This document shows positions 34,735-45,710 of a stretch of DNA of 64,000 nt, one piece after another. Position numbers and translations under genes: made by a program. The notes under the pieces are model-generated. The model was not told the origin of the DNA. It saw nothing but the letters and a program-made list of their open reading frames with translations, and did no database searches. The stretch is taken from NCBI RefSeq assembly GCF_023159225.1, contig NC_063167.1:21145360-21209359 (forward strand), written 5' to 3'. The stretch comes from Perognathus longimembris pacificus (lineage: Eukaryota > Chordata > Mammalia > Rodentia > Heteromyidae). Position 1 is the stretch's first letter. Each line of letters opens with the position of its first letter.

Positions 34735-35075
34735 CTAGTTGGGCAATGTGGTTCATATCTAAAACTCTAGCTACTTGGGAGGTGGGGATAAGGAGGATGT
34801 AAGTTTGAGACCAGTCCAGGCAAAAAGACAGTGAAACTGCCATTTCAATCAATAGTGGGGCCAGCATGGTACTGCACATCTATGGTGTCAGCTGTATGTG
34901 GGAATATCAGTGGGAGGATTCCAGTCAGGGATCTACCCTGAGCAAAAAATGCAAGGTCCACCCTGAAAAGTAATTTTAAAAAATAAGGGCTAGGAGTGGG
35001 GTTCAAGTGGTAGAGTTCCTGCCTAGCAAGGGAGAGGCCTTGAGTTCAAACCCCAGTACTGACCAAACAAAATAA
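34735..35075 (+). mobile_element. B1-dimer plus ID SINE, full length
   Basis: Two B1-like units with linker 'aactgccatttcaatcaata', a second A-rich linker, then an ID-like unit 'ggggttcaagtggtagagtt ... gagttcaaaccccagtact' and an A-rich tail. This is the clearest example of this composite in the window. Confidence 0.85.
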
Positions 35076-35339
35076 AAAATATGAGAATTGTCTCACTACT
35101 TGGTATAGCTGAGACAGTGGGGTGGCAGCTGAATGGGGTGGAGAAATGGAGGACTTTGTGAGTGTTGTGTTTTAGGCTGAAGATACTACAACATGCCTGT
35201 ATTCTGTTAGAGGCAGTCAAAAGACAGGAAAAGAAGGAATGGAAGAAGGAGAAGATGGGTTTAATCAGGAAACTTAAGGGACAAGGAAACTTCTAATCTG
35301 TTAGATGGAAGTGTGGTAGAAAAGTTCACTCTCCAAACC

Positions 35340-35670
35340 TTTCATCTATTCATTCACATTTCCTGGATCCCTTGCAGCTAGTCTGGACCAGATGTCAATT
35401 TCTGGCCAATGGTATTTAAATTGGGTGTGAAAACGACCATGTCAGGCTTGGGTTGTGGATAATCCTATGTTAGATTCTCGCTGCCACAGCACTGGAGTAG
35501 GTCATACTCCAGGTGAAGCAACCATTCGGTGGTAACAGCCCATGATCCTGGATACCTAACAGCATAACTTTGTGGAATCACAACCCACTGGCCCACAGTG
35601 GACATTTAACATGAGCAAGAAATATTCCTTTGTGGTGGGACACCATTGAGTTTTAGGATTAATGAAATTC
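35340..35670 (+). mobile_element. Possible ERVL/MLT-type LTR fragment
   Basis: 'catttcctggatcccttgca', 'gtcaatttctggccaatggt' and 'gacaccattgagttttagga' resemble mammalian ERVL-type LTRs. It is decayed and the assignment is tentative. Confidence 0.35.
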
Positions 35671-35699
35671 AAGAGAAGCAAGTGGCCAGACGTGAGATT

Positions 35700-36400
35700 G
35701 CATTGGTAGGGAAGGGTTAGCTGCAGAGGGGTCTTACATGTCTGATCAAGGGCTTAAATTTTATTCTGTTAGACAACAGAAGATGATTGAAAGCTTTCGC
35801 CTGGGGCTTAGCTTGTCAGAGCTGCATTTTAATTAAGCCTTTCTGGTAGACCATGGGGAGAATGAATTGACAAGTGCCAAGAGGCTGGGAGATCAGTCAG
35901 GAGGCTATTAAAACCCACAAAGAAGGAAAGATGATGGGCTGGAACCCAGGGAGTGGCAGTAAGAATAGGAAGACATCAGGAGAACTTTGTAATTAATTGA
36001 ATGTGACTGGTGAGACTGAGGTGAATCAGATGACTTCCAGGTTTGGGGATAAGTAGGTGGAGGATGGTACCATAAACTAAGAACAGAAACAAACTTCTGG
36101 GCATTTTCAGTGGTCAGTTATAAGCAGAGTTGAGAGATATTGGGGTGCATCAAGGTGAGGATGTCTTCCAGATGGTTGGTGGTTAAGTTTGGTGCTCAGT
36201 GAGAGGCTGAGCAATAGAAGCAGTGTTGAAAGTGAAAACAAACGTGATATCTGAAACCATAGGACAGGTAAACATGGCCCAGGGAGAATGTCCTGGGCAC
36301 TAAGAACAGAGAGAAATAAAAAAGAAGGAAGAATTTGCAAGGAGATCCAAGAAGAAGAAAGAGGAGTTTGCAGATAGAGAAAGGAGGGCTCCACAGGAAG
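35700..36400 (-). mobile_element. LINE-2 region
   Basis: 'taaattttattctgttagac', 'gtagaccatggggagaatga', 'ggagatcagtcaggaggcta' and 'tgacttccaggtttggggat' are standard reverse L2 phrases. Confidence 0.65.
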
Positions 36401-36882
36401 AACATAACCTATATAAAATAAGTATCACTCAAGTGTTTTAACGTAAGCTCTCAAAATACCTTCTTGAGGTAGAATAGAAAGTGTTGGTGTTTGGAGTGGG
36501 ATGGGGCTGTTCTCTGCTATTGATCTTAAAGGGAATGGGTTCAGGAAAAGGCTGGGGAGGGGGTAGAAAAGTAAAAAGGAAAGTAGATTAATAGATGGGC
36601 AGAGAAGATATGAAATAATTACATGACTACTCTTCTAGATGCAGAGCTGAGCAATGTTCAGGGGCACTGGAGGTTTTCATCTTCCAGGAGGCCTCTCTCC
36701 CTGATTCCTTCAGTCTAATCTAGTCCTCTCCCTACCCAGTGACCCAGACTGCTGCAGTCAACAGGGATAGTTTTGCTAATTCCAACAGACCTTCAAATAA
36801 TAGAGTTTCCTGTGTGAATCCTGCATTCCTGGTGAGTTGGTAAGTGTCACAATCCTACCACTGCACAAGGAAAAGACACTTT

Positions 36883-37073
36883 AGCTACTCAGGAGGTTGA
36901 GATGTGAGGACCATGGTTCAAAACCAGCTCAGGCAGGAAAGTCTATGGGATTCATCTCCAATTAGCAACTAAAAAGCCAGAAGTGGAGCTGTGGCTCAAG
37001 TGGTACAGTGCCAGCCTTGAGCAAAAAACACTAAGAGACAGCAGCCAGGCTCTGAGTTCAAGCCTCAATACTG
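36883..37073 (+). mobile_element. 7SL/Geo SINE, 5'-truncated
   Basis: Starts inside the B1-like head ('tagctactcaggaggttgag') and keeps the full Geo tail ('gtggctcaagtggtacagtg', 'gagttcaagcctcaatactg'). It runs into a GGAA satellite. Confidence 0.88.
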
Positions 37074-37240
37074 GGAAGGAAGGAAGGAAGGAAGGAAGGA
37101 AGGAAGGAAGGAAGGAAGGAAGGAAGGAAGGAAGGAAGGAAGGAAGGAAGGAAGGAAGGAAGGAAGGAAGGAAGGAAAGAAGGAAGGAAGGAAGGAAGGA
37201 AGGAAGGAAGGAAAGAAGGAAGGAAGGAAGGAAGGGAAAG
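37074..37240. repeat. (GGAA)n satellite
   Basis: About 40 GGAA units with three GAAA interruptions over 167 bases, starting at the tail of the preceding SINE. Confidence 0.98.
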
Positions 37241-38471
37241 AGTATGTCTCAGAAAGAGAAGCTAGGCCATGGGTCAGTCCTCGGAATTGGAAGAGCTAGC
37301 CAGAGACAGATGCAAGCAAAACCTGCGTGAAATACTGTGCAAGCAAAGCCAGGAGCCCAGACAACAAACATTTGTGGCCAAATAAGAAAACAGAGACCTT
37401 GACTGTTTTGAACAAATCAACACTGTTCCGGAAGACAGGGCTTGCCAGGATGCAGGGCTTCTGAAAGAGCCCAGAACAATTCTTTCCATCTGTCTTAGCT
37501 GTGCGGGCAGGCACCTGGCAGGTCCTCAGGAGAGGCGGAAGACAGCATCTTGTCTGCTTGTCTGCGCCCTTCACAGCGCTGGCACTGGCTTCTTGCAGGC
37601 CAGGTACTCAGTACAAACCTGTTGCTGGCGGTCAGCCACTGGCCCTTGGTTTTCCAAGCACAGAACTACCCAACCTCCAACTTCAGCAGAGCCTGTGGCA
37701 GACAGCAGCCCCTTGCATCCAGCAACTCCCAGCTCCAGTTCTCTTTCTGGAAATAAGCTGTCACCTACTGAAGCCAGGAGGCCAGGCTGTCAATCCACAG
37801 CAAGTCCAGGAGTCCAGGCCTGGCCCCTGAAGGTGCTGCATGCCAGCAGCATGCCTGGGGCACTGATATTCTCCTATGGGGGCCTGGCTACAGAGCTTGT
37901 AATGCTATTTCCAACTCAGAGAGATATGGGAGATGAGATTGTAAAGGGCTGGTTATTGATGGCTACAATGGATGCAATTTCATGGGCTCCATAGGAAGAC
38001 ATGGGTTTCTTGGTGCAAGGTGGCACCGAGGGGATGAGAGCTGCACATCTCCCTGGCAGGTCGCAGCTGGGAGAGCAGTAGGGAGGCATTAGGGAGCAGG
38101 CTCTGGGTGGCAGCTGGGAGAGGCCTGCTCTGGCTTGACTGGCTCTGGCAAGCTACGCTCAGCATTCTCAGCCCTTGAAGCCTCTTTGCCAGTTCAGGAT
38201 CTTGCCCTTGCAAAGCAGGTGAAAGTTCACAGGACAGATGCCAGGCCAGTGCCCTTCCAGGCATGAAGGGAAGTAGGTAGAGGGCTGAAGGATCTTTCTG
38301 CTTTTGGGCCTGCAATACTTCATCTCAATTCCTTCTCCACAGGCAGCTGAAATTCCATCCCCCCAGTGGTGTCTCCCTCAGTTTATCTTATAAGGGGGTC
38401 GTAGTCCTCATTCTCTTCATTTCCTTATGGCACATCTTAGATATGTGTTTTATATTTTATTTTATTTTTTG
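37241..38471. other. Unassigned intronic sequence
   Basis: GC-moderate unique-looking DNA. I see no splice-bounded exon or known domain in either strand, though overlapping ORFs up to 133 codons occur. Confidence 0.4.
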
Positions 38472-38670
38472 CAGTACTGTGGGCCTTATACTCTCTTGGC
38501 CTGCTTACTCATTGGCCTTCTCCCTCCTGATTCATGCCTCCGGCTCTGCTTTTGGCTGACAGTTTAGAGATGGAATCTAGTGGACTTTTCTGCCCAAGCT
38601 GGCCTCAAAATATGATCTTTTGGATCTTAACCTCCTGAGTAGCTAGTATGGCAAGTGTGTGCCACCAGAG
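38472..38670 (-). mobile_element. 7SL-head/Geo-tail SINE, diverged
   Basis: 'ggaatctagtggacttttct', 'gcccaagctggcctcaaaat' and 'taacctcctgagtagctagt' mark a reverse copy. Confidence 0.7.
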
Positions 38671-39409
38671 CCATATGTTTGGGATAATTTCAAAATGGGA
38701 CAAGTCCCATGAAGTCTCACAGGCCTTGTATGTCTCTTTTTCTATCATTGGGTTCCCAGGACAAGGGCCACTGGGGGTGAGGGAAGAAAGAGCCCAAGTA
38801 GTTTTTCTGGGTAAAACAAAACTAGGATGGATTCGTTTCCTGGTCAGGGAACAAAAAATCAAAAACAACCTAGGATGGAGAGATGTGGGTACTGAAGGTA
38901 GAGATGGAGACCAGGAGGCAAAAGATGAGCAGGCCACTCATCACTCCCAGCGTCCTCTGACATGGAGCCTGGCAGAAGGAGCTACTGAATTCACCCACCA
39001 CCCTCACCAGTCTTATTCCAAAGGCTGTATAGCAGTAAACAGGGTCCCTTTGGTCCCTGATCCAGCCTCCTTTCCTTTTGTTTCTCTTCCTTCATTGCTT
39101 ACTTTGTACTCCAGAGGCCAGTGCCTGCCACCACCCCCGCACTGGTCCAGCCCAGCTCCTTCCTGTGCTGCTTTGTTTAGCACACAGTCCTCTGTGGCCA
39201 CCCAGCCAGCATGGTAGGCTTTGTCCCAAATCTCACCCCTTCCTCCACCTTCCTTCCTATGGAGCTCAGGTCTAGCCGACTGTGTACCTGAAACATGTTT
39301 TATTTTCTTCCATGCCAGCTAGAGCTCAAGGTTGGATCCCCTCTTATCTGAAGGGTGGCCAACATGTTTTATGGCTGCTTTCTGGGCCTTTGAGCTTAAC
39401 ACCATTAAA

Positions 39410-39640
39410 ATTCAGACTGATTGTTTTCCTTCCTCGTTGAAACCATCAACAGCTTTCCATAACTGCCATTGACCATGAATATGGGGCAAAGATCTCTCTG
39501 GCCCAAACTCTCCTATGCTCATTGCTGGCCTGCCCTTCCTACCTCATCCCTCTGCTTCTCACTCGCAAAGCCCCAAGCATACCAGGGCTCCTTCCTGCTC
39601 TTTGCTGATGGAAATAACTCCTGGCTCCAGTTCAACATAC
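39410..39640 (+). mobile_element. LINE-2 3' region
   Basis: 'gaaaccatcaacagctttcc', 'tggcctgcccttcctacctc' and 'atccctctgcttctcactcg' fit the L2 3' module. Confidence 0.65.
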
Positions 39641-40609
39641 AGGTCCTATTATGGGGAGGCAAAATGGGGAGCTCATTTCTCTGGGTCCTCCACAGGATTC
39701 CTCCATGTGTCAGGAAGATGGGAGGACAATCTTATTTCTCTTCAAAAGCCCGAGGTTGTCTTTGTTGGACCGACCACCTTACTTCACTCCCAGCATAAGA
39801 TCCAAATGAGGTTGGAAGTCATGTGACCTGAATGTAGCTAATGGGAGCCCCTCTGGCTTCAAAGTGTAGAGGGGTGGGCACATGACTGGTCTAATTTTGG
39901 GTCAGCTGAGGGCTTTTGTTAGAACCCTCAAGAGAGATGCTCCTTTTCTGTCCCTAGACCAGGTGGGCTAATGGAAATTACTTTTGCTAGCTCGTGGGGA
40001 CAGCCTGGCTGAGAATAAAGCAAAGCCTAGGAAGAGAGGGAGAGCATGTTAGGTGCATAGCTTGATCCAGCAGTACCTGAAGCTGACTACTAGACTTTTC
40101 TGTTACAGAAACCAGCATTCTCCCTTATCGGCTTGACTGACCTAGAGGTAGATTTCCATTTCTCTAATTGAAGGGATTCTGGCTATTATATATATCTCTC
40201 TTCAGCCCCTGGGGAAACTCATTTATACCTCGTAGAAAAGTACCTAGTATATGATATGGTAAAACATTTAATAATATTCTCCTCCTGGCCCTGACTCTAA
40301 GCTGCGGGGTCTGGTGAGTGCATGGCTATTACACAAACTTTTGTGTAGTGAATAAATAACTCCTTAGGACCCCGGGCTGTGTCTTTGTCTCCTGGCACCG
40401 AGGAAAGCCTGGTTAGTAGAAAAGTCTAAATCAATGATGATGGAAATAAACAGGGGGAAAGTAACCATGAGTATAAAGAATCTAAAGCAGTGGTGTGATA
40501 CAATATACATAGATGTTCAAATAAGTGACTGTAGGTAATTAACAGACACCCCCTGCCCCTGACCATGACATAACATTCTCATTCTGACTCCATTTGTGTC
40601 TAACGGCCC

Positions 40610-40720
40610 CTGAATGCAATATTTAGTTAAAAGTGCCTGAGATCAAATAGCTCTGATCGGCTCAAATTCCATGTGTAAAATGCCTAATAATTAAAACAAG
40701 ATCTTTCCATGGGAGAAAGA
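40610..40720. promoter_or_regulatory. Candidate conserved noncoding block
   Basis: 'caatatttagttaaaagtgc', 'ctgagatcaaatagctctga' and 'atgcctaataattaaaacaa' form an AT-rich repeat-free island 130 bases from the CpG-dense patch. Confidence 0.25.
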
Positions 40721-40844
40721 AGGTGGCTGGCAGGAGGTTCAAAGGGACTGTCTGTGAAGTAGATGGAAGCTTTGTGTCCCGACCAAAAGAAACGAAAGCA
40801 AACACAAAGGAGAACAAAGTTTAGGGGCTCCCTCAAAGCTCTCA

Positions 40845-40965
40845 GGTAGGAAGCGGAGGGCTGAGGGAGGCGGGGAGGGAAACCCAGAGTCGGTCCAATC
40901 TGCTTTCCAGGGAAACCAGCCCAGTCCGCCGAGCGGCCCCGGGCCAGGACGTGGGAAGCGCGGGG
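40845..40965. promoter_or_regulatory. Small CpG-dense patch
   Basis: Ten CpGs within about 113 bases (40853-40961) and high GC in otherwise CpG-poor intron, including a stretch 'ccgccgagcggccccgggcc'. It could be the remnant or core of an intronic promoter. No TATA box or ORF is tied to it. Confidence 0.35.
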
Positions 40966-41854
40966 AGATAGACTCAGATTGCTTCTTCTTAGGCAGAGGA
41001 AAGGCTAGTCAAGGCTCAGAGGCTCTGGTGGGTGCATCCAGGGAGTGTCTTCCCCAGAGAATTCCCAGGACCATGTCCTGTCCTCTCAGAGCCCATCAGC
41101 ATCCCTAAGATAATGTCCTCCCTCATTGTCCCTCGTTTCTTAGACCAAAATGGTCCCTGCTCTGTGGCTGAGCTCAGATAGGGCCTCCACCTGGGGTGGG
41201 GGAAAGGGAGAGTCTCCCACCTCTGCTTGATTCTGGCTGCTTGAAGCAGCTCCTCCTCTGAACGCTGATGTGAGCTCTCTGCTCTCCTACTCTTCCCACG
41301 TTTGGAGAAGGAAGTTCGTGACATGCACATATGGAAATACAGAATGAGCAGGCAGGGCCCAACTGTTCAGAAGGGAACTAGAAGTCTGGTGGAGGGGGCA
41401 AGGCACAGAGGCTGGGAATTCCCTAAGAGGCCAGGTTACAGAGTCCCCTAAGAGGCCAGGTCAGAGTCACAATGGGACATGAGGGATGGTCCGGGACCCT
41501 CTGGGAACTGGACACACAGGGAGGAGTGTGGGGCTCTCCCATCATGGATACCACACAAACATCTTCCAGTATTTGGCATCTCCTCTACCCTCAGGACAAA
41601 CCTGGCTTCAGTTGTGAGCTCGGGCCAGGCCCCAGCTCTGCCTCTCCTCCCTGCTCTAGAAGGAAACCACCACTGGGGTGGGAGGAGAAGGAAAGAGGGA
41701 AGGTCCAGAGGGCTTAGAGGCTAGGGATGGCCTCGGTGGCCCCAGGTACAGGCTCTGGGCTGTTAGTATTCCCCATCTTCCCCTTCCCCCAGAGTGATGC
41801 CTCGACTCCAGTCCCCATCTCAGGAATTTTGCACCTCCAAGGAGCCCGGTAGCA

Positions 41855-41995
41855 GTGTCCTTATAGGCACTCTCACCGTGCTCTATAGCTTGTATAACCA
41901 ATCCCATTTTCAGGTGTGGAAACTGAGGCTTAGAGGGGTTACTGAAAATCCCCAGATAGCACAACCACTAACAAGATGGATCTGTAATTTGAGGT
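41855..41995 (-). mobile_element. MIR fragment
   Basis: 'cccattttcaggtgtggaaa' and 'ctgaggcttagaggggttac' are a strong reverse MIR core. Confidence 0.7.
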
Positions 41996-42002
41996 CACTA
42001 TC

Positions 42003-42150
42003 TGACATAACACCTATAATCTCAGCACTCAGAAGCCTGAGGCAGGAAGGCCACCAGTTCAAGGCCAGCTTGGATCACACAGTGAGTCTTAGGCCAGCCT
42101 AAGCTACATAATGAGACCCTGTCTTAAAATCCAGAAATAAAAGAAAAATA
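42003..42150 (+). mobile_element. B1-like SINE
   Basis: 'cacctataatctcagcactc', 'cctgaggcaggaaggccacc' and 'ataatgagaccctgtcttaa' plus an A-rich tail. Confidence 0.85.
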
Positions 42151-42558
42151 ACAAGAAGCCACGATGCGGAAGGAAGTTGGGTCTAGAGGTTTCTCGCTTG
42201 TCTTTCCTTCAGTGACTTCACCAGCCATGGGCTGGCTGTCCCTGTCACTCATTTCAGACGAGATTGGGCGCGTTCAGGGTGGTATGGCTATAGACCCTGT
42301 CACTAATTTCAACGTGGCCTGACATCCTTCAGGGATGCAGACCCAGAATTAGGAGAGTCTTCACTGTGCCCCAGCCCTAGTCCTCTGAAAACCTCTAGGA
42401 CCTCATGAACAGTAGCCATGGTAAGAGCATTTCCCTTTAATGAGAGGGGGAAGGCCCAGGAGTTCATGATAGTGAGAGCAAAGGAAACATCCTGCCCCAA
42501 GGATCAGGTATGAAAAATCTGGCCTCTAAATTGAGTTCAGTGAACTGGAGACAAAAGT

Positions 42559-42559
<1 letters not shown>

Positions 42560-42605
<46 letters not shown>
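42560..42605. repeat. (GT)n microsatellite
   Basis: About 21 GT units. Confidence 0.97.
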
Positions 42606-42606
<1 letters not shown>

Positions 42607-43374
42607 CGGTGATGGGGTATGTAATCAGGGAACAATACTAAATCTACTGCCGAGATCAGCCCAGCCCAGCTCCTGCTCATGGTCAATGTCACACACACAA
42701 AGCAGCAAAGATAGGGAGAACATGTCCACTGTACACCTGAGGGATTTCCAAACACATCATAAGAGCAGGCACTGGGCTTGGCATGGTGACAGCCTTTTCT
42801 GGTTGAAATCTGACCCAAGGGGTTCCTGAAGGCCAGTACAGACCACCCGAATAGAGACGAACTAGTCCACAACAGCTATGGGGGGCACAGCTGGGCCCTG
42901 GTACTGGTGCTTCACTGCTTCTATGCACTCCCCCACCCCAGGTCCCCCATCTTTTATGAAGCCCTCACAAGGTTACCCAGGAATTAATTCCTGCCACACT
43001 CTGGTCTGTGAGCTGTCCTGTTTTAGGAAACCACAGTGCTGAGGGCTTGCTAGGTGTTCTTCAAATATTCTGACTTGGCAATAACAAGATTATCAACCCC
43101 ACAATTTCTCCACTAGTCTGTGAGAGGTAAGTCAGCTAGAGCCCCTAATTAAATCTCTACTGTGGACTTCCCACTGGGGGAGGGGAAGTATGAAGTTCGG
43201 ATATTGCCTGCCCCACCCCCACTGAATGTGTGGGAAGCTCAGCCCCACGAGGGAGGGGGCACTGTCTTCTTGCTAGGTAAGTGATGCCCCGTTGTTCAGA
43301 CCCATCTTTTCCAGCACAATCTTTTTTGCCATCTTTCCACACCTTGGCCCAGAACTCAAGAGAACAGCCTGAAA

Positions 43375-43660
43375 TCTTAATGCATGCTAATGAAAGCAGT
43401 AGACTCAGAAGCCAGCAGCATCGAATTTTCACAAAAACCCAAGGATCTATGACGGAGAGGGGCCAGGAGAGAGCAGATTCCTCCCACACAGACGTCCTGA
43501 GCCTCCGCGTTTGTTTATCTATAATTGCTGTGCAAGTATAAATTAAAACAACAAATGCATCCTGCCTGGCAATGGTGACACGAAGCCCTGTAAATAATTA
43601 TCATTTAATCTTATAGCAAAGAGTTCTGAACGACTCCCCTAATGATTTCCTCTGCTCGAT
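43375..43660. promoter_or_regulatory. Candidate conserved noncoding block
   Basis: 'cttaatgcatgctaatgaaa', 'gtttgtttatctataattgc' (forkhead-like TGTTTAT), 'aagtataaattaaaacaaca' and 'gtaaataattatcatttaat' fall in one repeat-free 280-base island. This is motif inference only. Confidence 0.3.
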
Positions 43661-43860
43661 TCCTGTCCTACTGAGTGACTTAATAGGAAAAGGGATATCT
43701 TTCAGATTGGTTTCAGTCCAGAAGTTTGGACAATGCACAAAGTCATAGCTGGGGGTGGGGAAGAAGCTGCAGGAAACCATTTGGCTTTGGACCATGGATA
43801 AACAAATGAGTCAAACAGACCTAAAGATTGGGAGGAGAGGGAGCTCGTACAGTTATTGAT

Positions 43861-44120
43861 CTGTGTGTGTGTATGTGTGCGCACGCGTGCATGCCAGTAC
43901 TGGCAACTGAACTCAGGACCTAGGCACTAGCCATGAGCTTTATTGCTCAAGGTTGGCACTCTACCATTTGAACCACACCTCTACTTTGGCCCTTTCTGTT
44001 GGTTAATTGGAGATGAGAGTCACATGGACTTTTCTGCCTGGGCTGGCTTTGAACCTGATCCTCAGATCTCAGTCTCCTGAGTAGCTACAATTATAGGTAT
44101 GTGCCACCAGTGCCTGCTAT
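43861..44120 (-). mobile_element. 7SL/Geo SINE with TG/CG tail
   Basis: Reverse copy. A tail of TG with 'gtgcgcacgcgtgcatg' precedes 'ggcaactgaactcaggacct'. The head is 'agtctcctgagtagctacaa'. Confidence 0.88.
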
Positions 44121-44284
44121 GGGTAACTGATTGCTGTACCTATTTATGGGAAGCCAAGACTTGGGAATAATCTTACAAGAGGCCATGCCTTGGTGTCCTG
44201 AAGAAGTGCTATGCCACCACAAGGACAATCAGCCACAGCCACAGCCACAGACACAGCAGGCCGCAGCGGGCAGTCCCAGCTAGA

Positions 44285-44500
44285 AGACAGGCTTTGGACT
44301 GGGACTAACCTGGGGTAGAACCCCACCTCTGCTCCTTCCTGGCTGTGTGACCTCAGTGAATATCATAACTTCTTAGTGCTTTATTGTTTTCATCTATGCA
44401 ATTACATTAGTTATTTCATATTATTTTTTATAGCGGTAAAAAAAATTAGAACTGCTTGGTACCTTTGGGCAGCAAACACTCAATAAATGATTAATCTATC
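44285..44500 (+). mobile_element. MIR element
   Basis: 'ctgctccttcctggctgtgt', 'gacctcagtgaatatcataa' and 'aaacactcaataaatgatta' span most of a plus-strand MIR. Confidence 0.8.
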
Positions 44501-44555
44501 AAATACATCATATTTTAGAGACATCTGTAATGATATAGCAAAAATGTTCAATGAC

Positions 44556-44622
44556 AGCATGTTCATGTTCAATTAAAAATACACAAGGAACAGCAGGATG
44601 CTAATGGCTCACACCTATAATC
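44556..44622 (+). repeat. 67-bp dispersed duplication, copy 1
   Basis: It aligns without gaps to 46731-46797 with 8 differences by hand count (about 88% identity). It covers SINE upstream flank plus the first part of the SINE head. Confidence 0.85.
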
Positions 44623-44830
44623 CTGGATCCTCAGGAGGCTGAGATCTGAGGATTACGGTTTGAAGCCAGCCACAGGAGGAAAGTCTATGTGACTCTTATT
44701 TCCACTAAACTACCAAAAAATGCCACAAGTAGATCTGTGGTTCAAATGGTAGTGCACTAGCTTTGAGCAAAAGAAGCTTAAGGACAGTGCCCAAACCCTG
44801 AGTTCAAACACCAGGAATGGCACAAGTAAA
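44590..44830 (+). mobile_element. 7SL-head/Geo-tail SINE
   Basis: 'gctcacacctataatcctgg', 'tcaggaggctgagatctgag' and 'accctgagttcaaacaccag'. Confidence 0.88.
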
Positions 44831-44837
44831 CCATGAC

Positions 44838-45040
44838 TAAAGGCTGGAAATGTGGCTTAGTGGTAGAGTGCTTGCCTAACAGGCATGAAGCCCTGGGTTT
44901 GATTCCTCAGTACCACATATGCAGAAAAGGCTGGAAGTTATGCTGTGGATCAAGTGGTAGAGTACTAGCCTTGAGCAAAAGAAGCTCAAGGACAGGAGCC
45001 CAGACCAAGTTCAAGTCCCAGGACTGGCAAAAGAAGAATT
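44838..45040 (+). mobile_element. IDL-Geo dimeric SINE (plus strand)
   Basis: The only plus-strand member of this family here. The ID-like unit runs 'ggctggaaatgtggcttagt' to 'tttgattcctcagtaccaca', then the Geo unit 'ggatcaagtggtagagtact' to 'caagtcccaggactggc'. The A-tail merges into a GGA/GAA purine tract. Confidence 0.9.
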
Positions 45041-45109
45041 AGGAGGAGAAGGAGAAGGAGAAGGAGAAGGAGAAGAAGGAGGAGGAGGAGAAGAAGAAGA
45101 AGAAGAAGA
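45041..45109. repeat. (GGAGAA)/(GAA)n purine tract
   Basis: About 69 pure purine bases at the tail of the IDL-Geo SINE. Confidence 0.95.
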
Positions 45110-45115
45110 TGACTG

Positions 45116-45710
45116 AGCTAGGTACAGTGGCTCAGGCTATAATTCTAGCTTCTTAATCAATAACTGGACATGGTGGTGCCTACCTGTCAATCCAGCTAAG
45201 TAGGAGGCTGAGATTAGGAGGATTGTGGCCTAGGCCAGCCAGGGCAAAAATGTTCACAAGAATCCATCTTAATGAAAGTAACTAGGTGTGGCAGCACATT
45301 CCTGTCATTTCAGCTTTTTTTTTTTTTTTTTTTGGCCAGTCCTCTGCCTTGAACTCAGAGCCTGAGCACTGTCCCTGGCTTCTTTTTGCTCAAGGCTAGC
45401 ACTCTGCCACTTGAGCCACAGCGCCACTTCTGGCCATTTTCTATATATGTGGTACTGAGGAATCGAACCCAGAGATTTATGTATACGAGGCAAGCACTCC
45501 TGCCACTAAGCTATATTCCCAGCCCTCATTTCAGCTTATGTAGGAGTTTAAAATTGGAAGATTATAGTCCAGGTGCCATACTCAGCAAAAATAATTAAAT
45601 AAGCAGCATACAAAAGGGCTGGTGGTATGAGTCAACTGATATGATAGGGCATCTACCTAACAAGCATGAGACCCTGAGTTTAAATCTCAGTACTACAAAA
45701 CAAAACATAA
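45116..45710 (+). mobile_element. B1-dimer plus ID SINE, interrupted
   Basis: First unit 'gctaggtacagtggctcagg', second 'tggacatggtggtgcctacc', a further B1-like unit ('ctaggtgtggcagcacattc') split by an IDL-Geo insertion, then an ID-like end 'cctaacaagcatgagaccct' with an A-rich tail. Confidence 0.75.
45317..45525 (-). mobile_element. IDL-Geo SINE nested in another SINE
   Basis: Full reverse copy. A perfect 12-bp direct repeat 'tcatttcagctt' (45305-45316 and 45526-45537) brackets it, proving insertion into the older B1-ID composite. Confidence 0.95.

Noticed and set aside
36983..37330. 115-codon ORF of repeated Lys/Glu/Gly/Arg
   Set aside because: It is a translation of the GGAA satellite.
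38648..39217. 189-codon plus-strand ORF
   Set aside because: It begins inside the end of a reverse SINE and shows no domain, repeat or codon pattern typical of a gene. Other frames overlap it.
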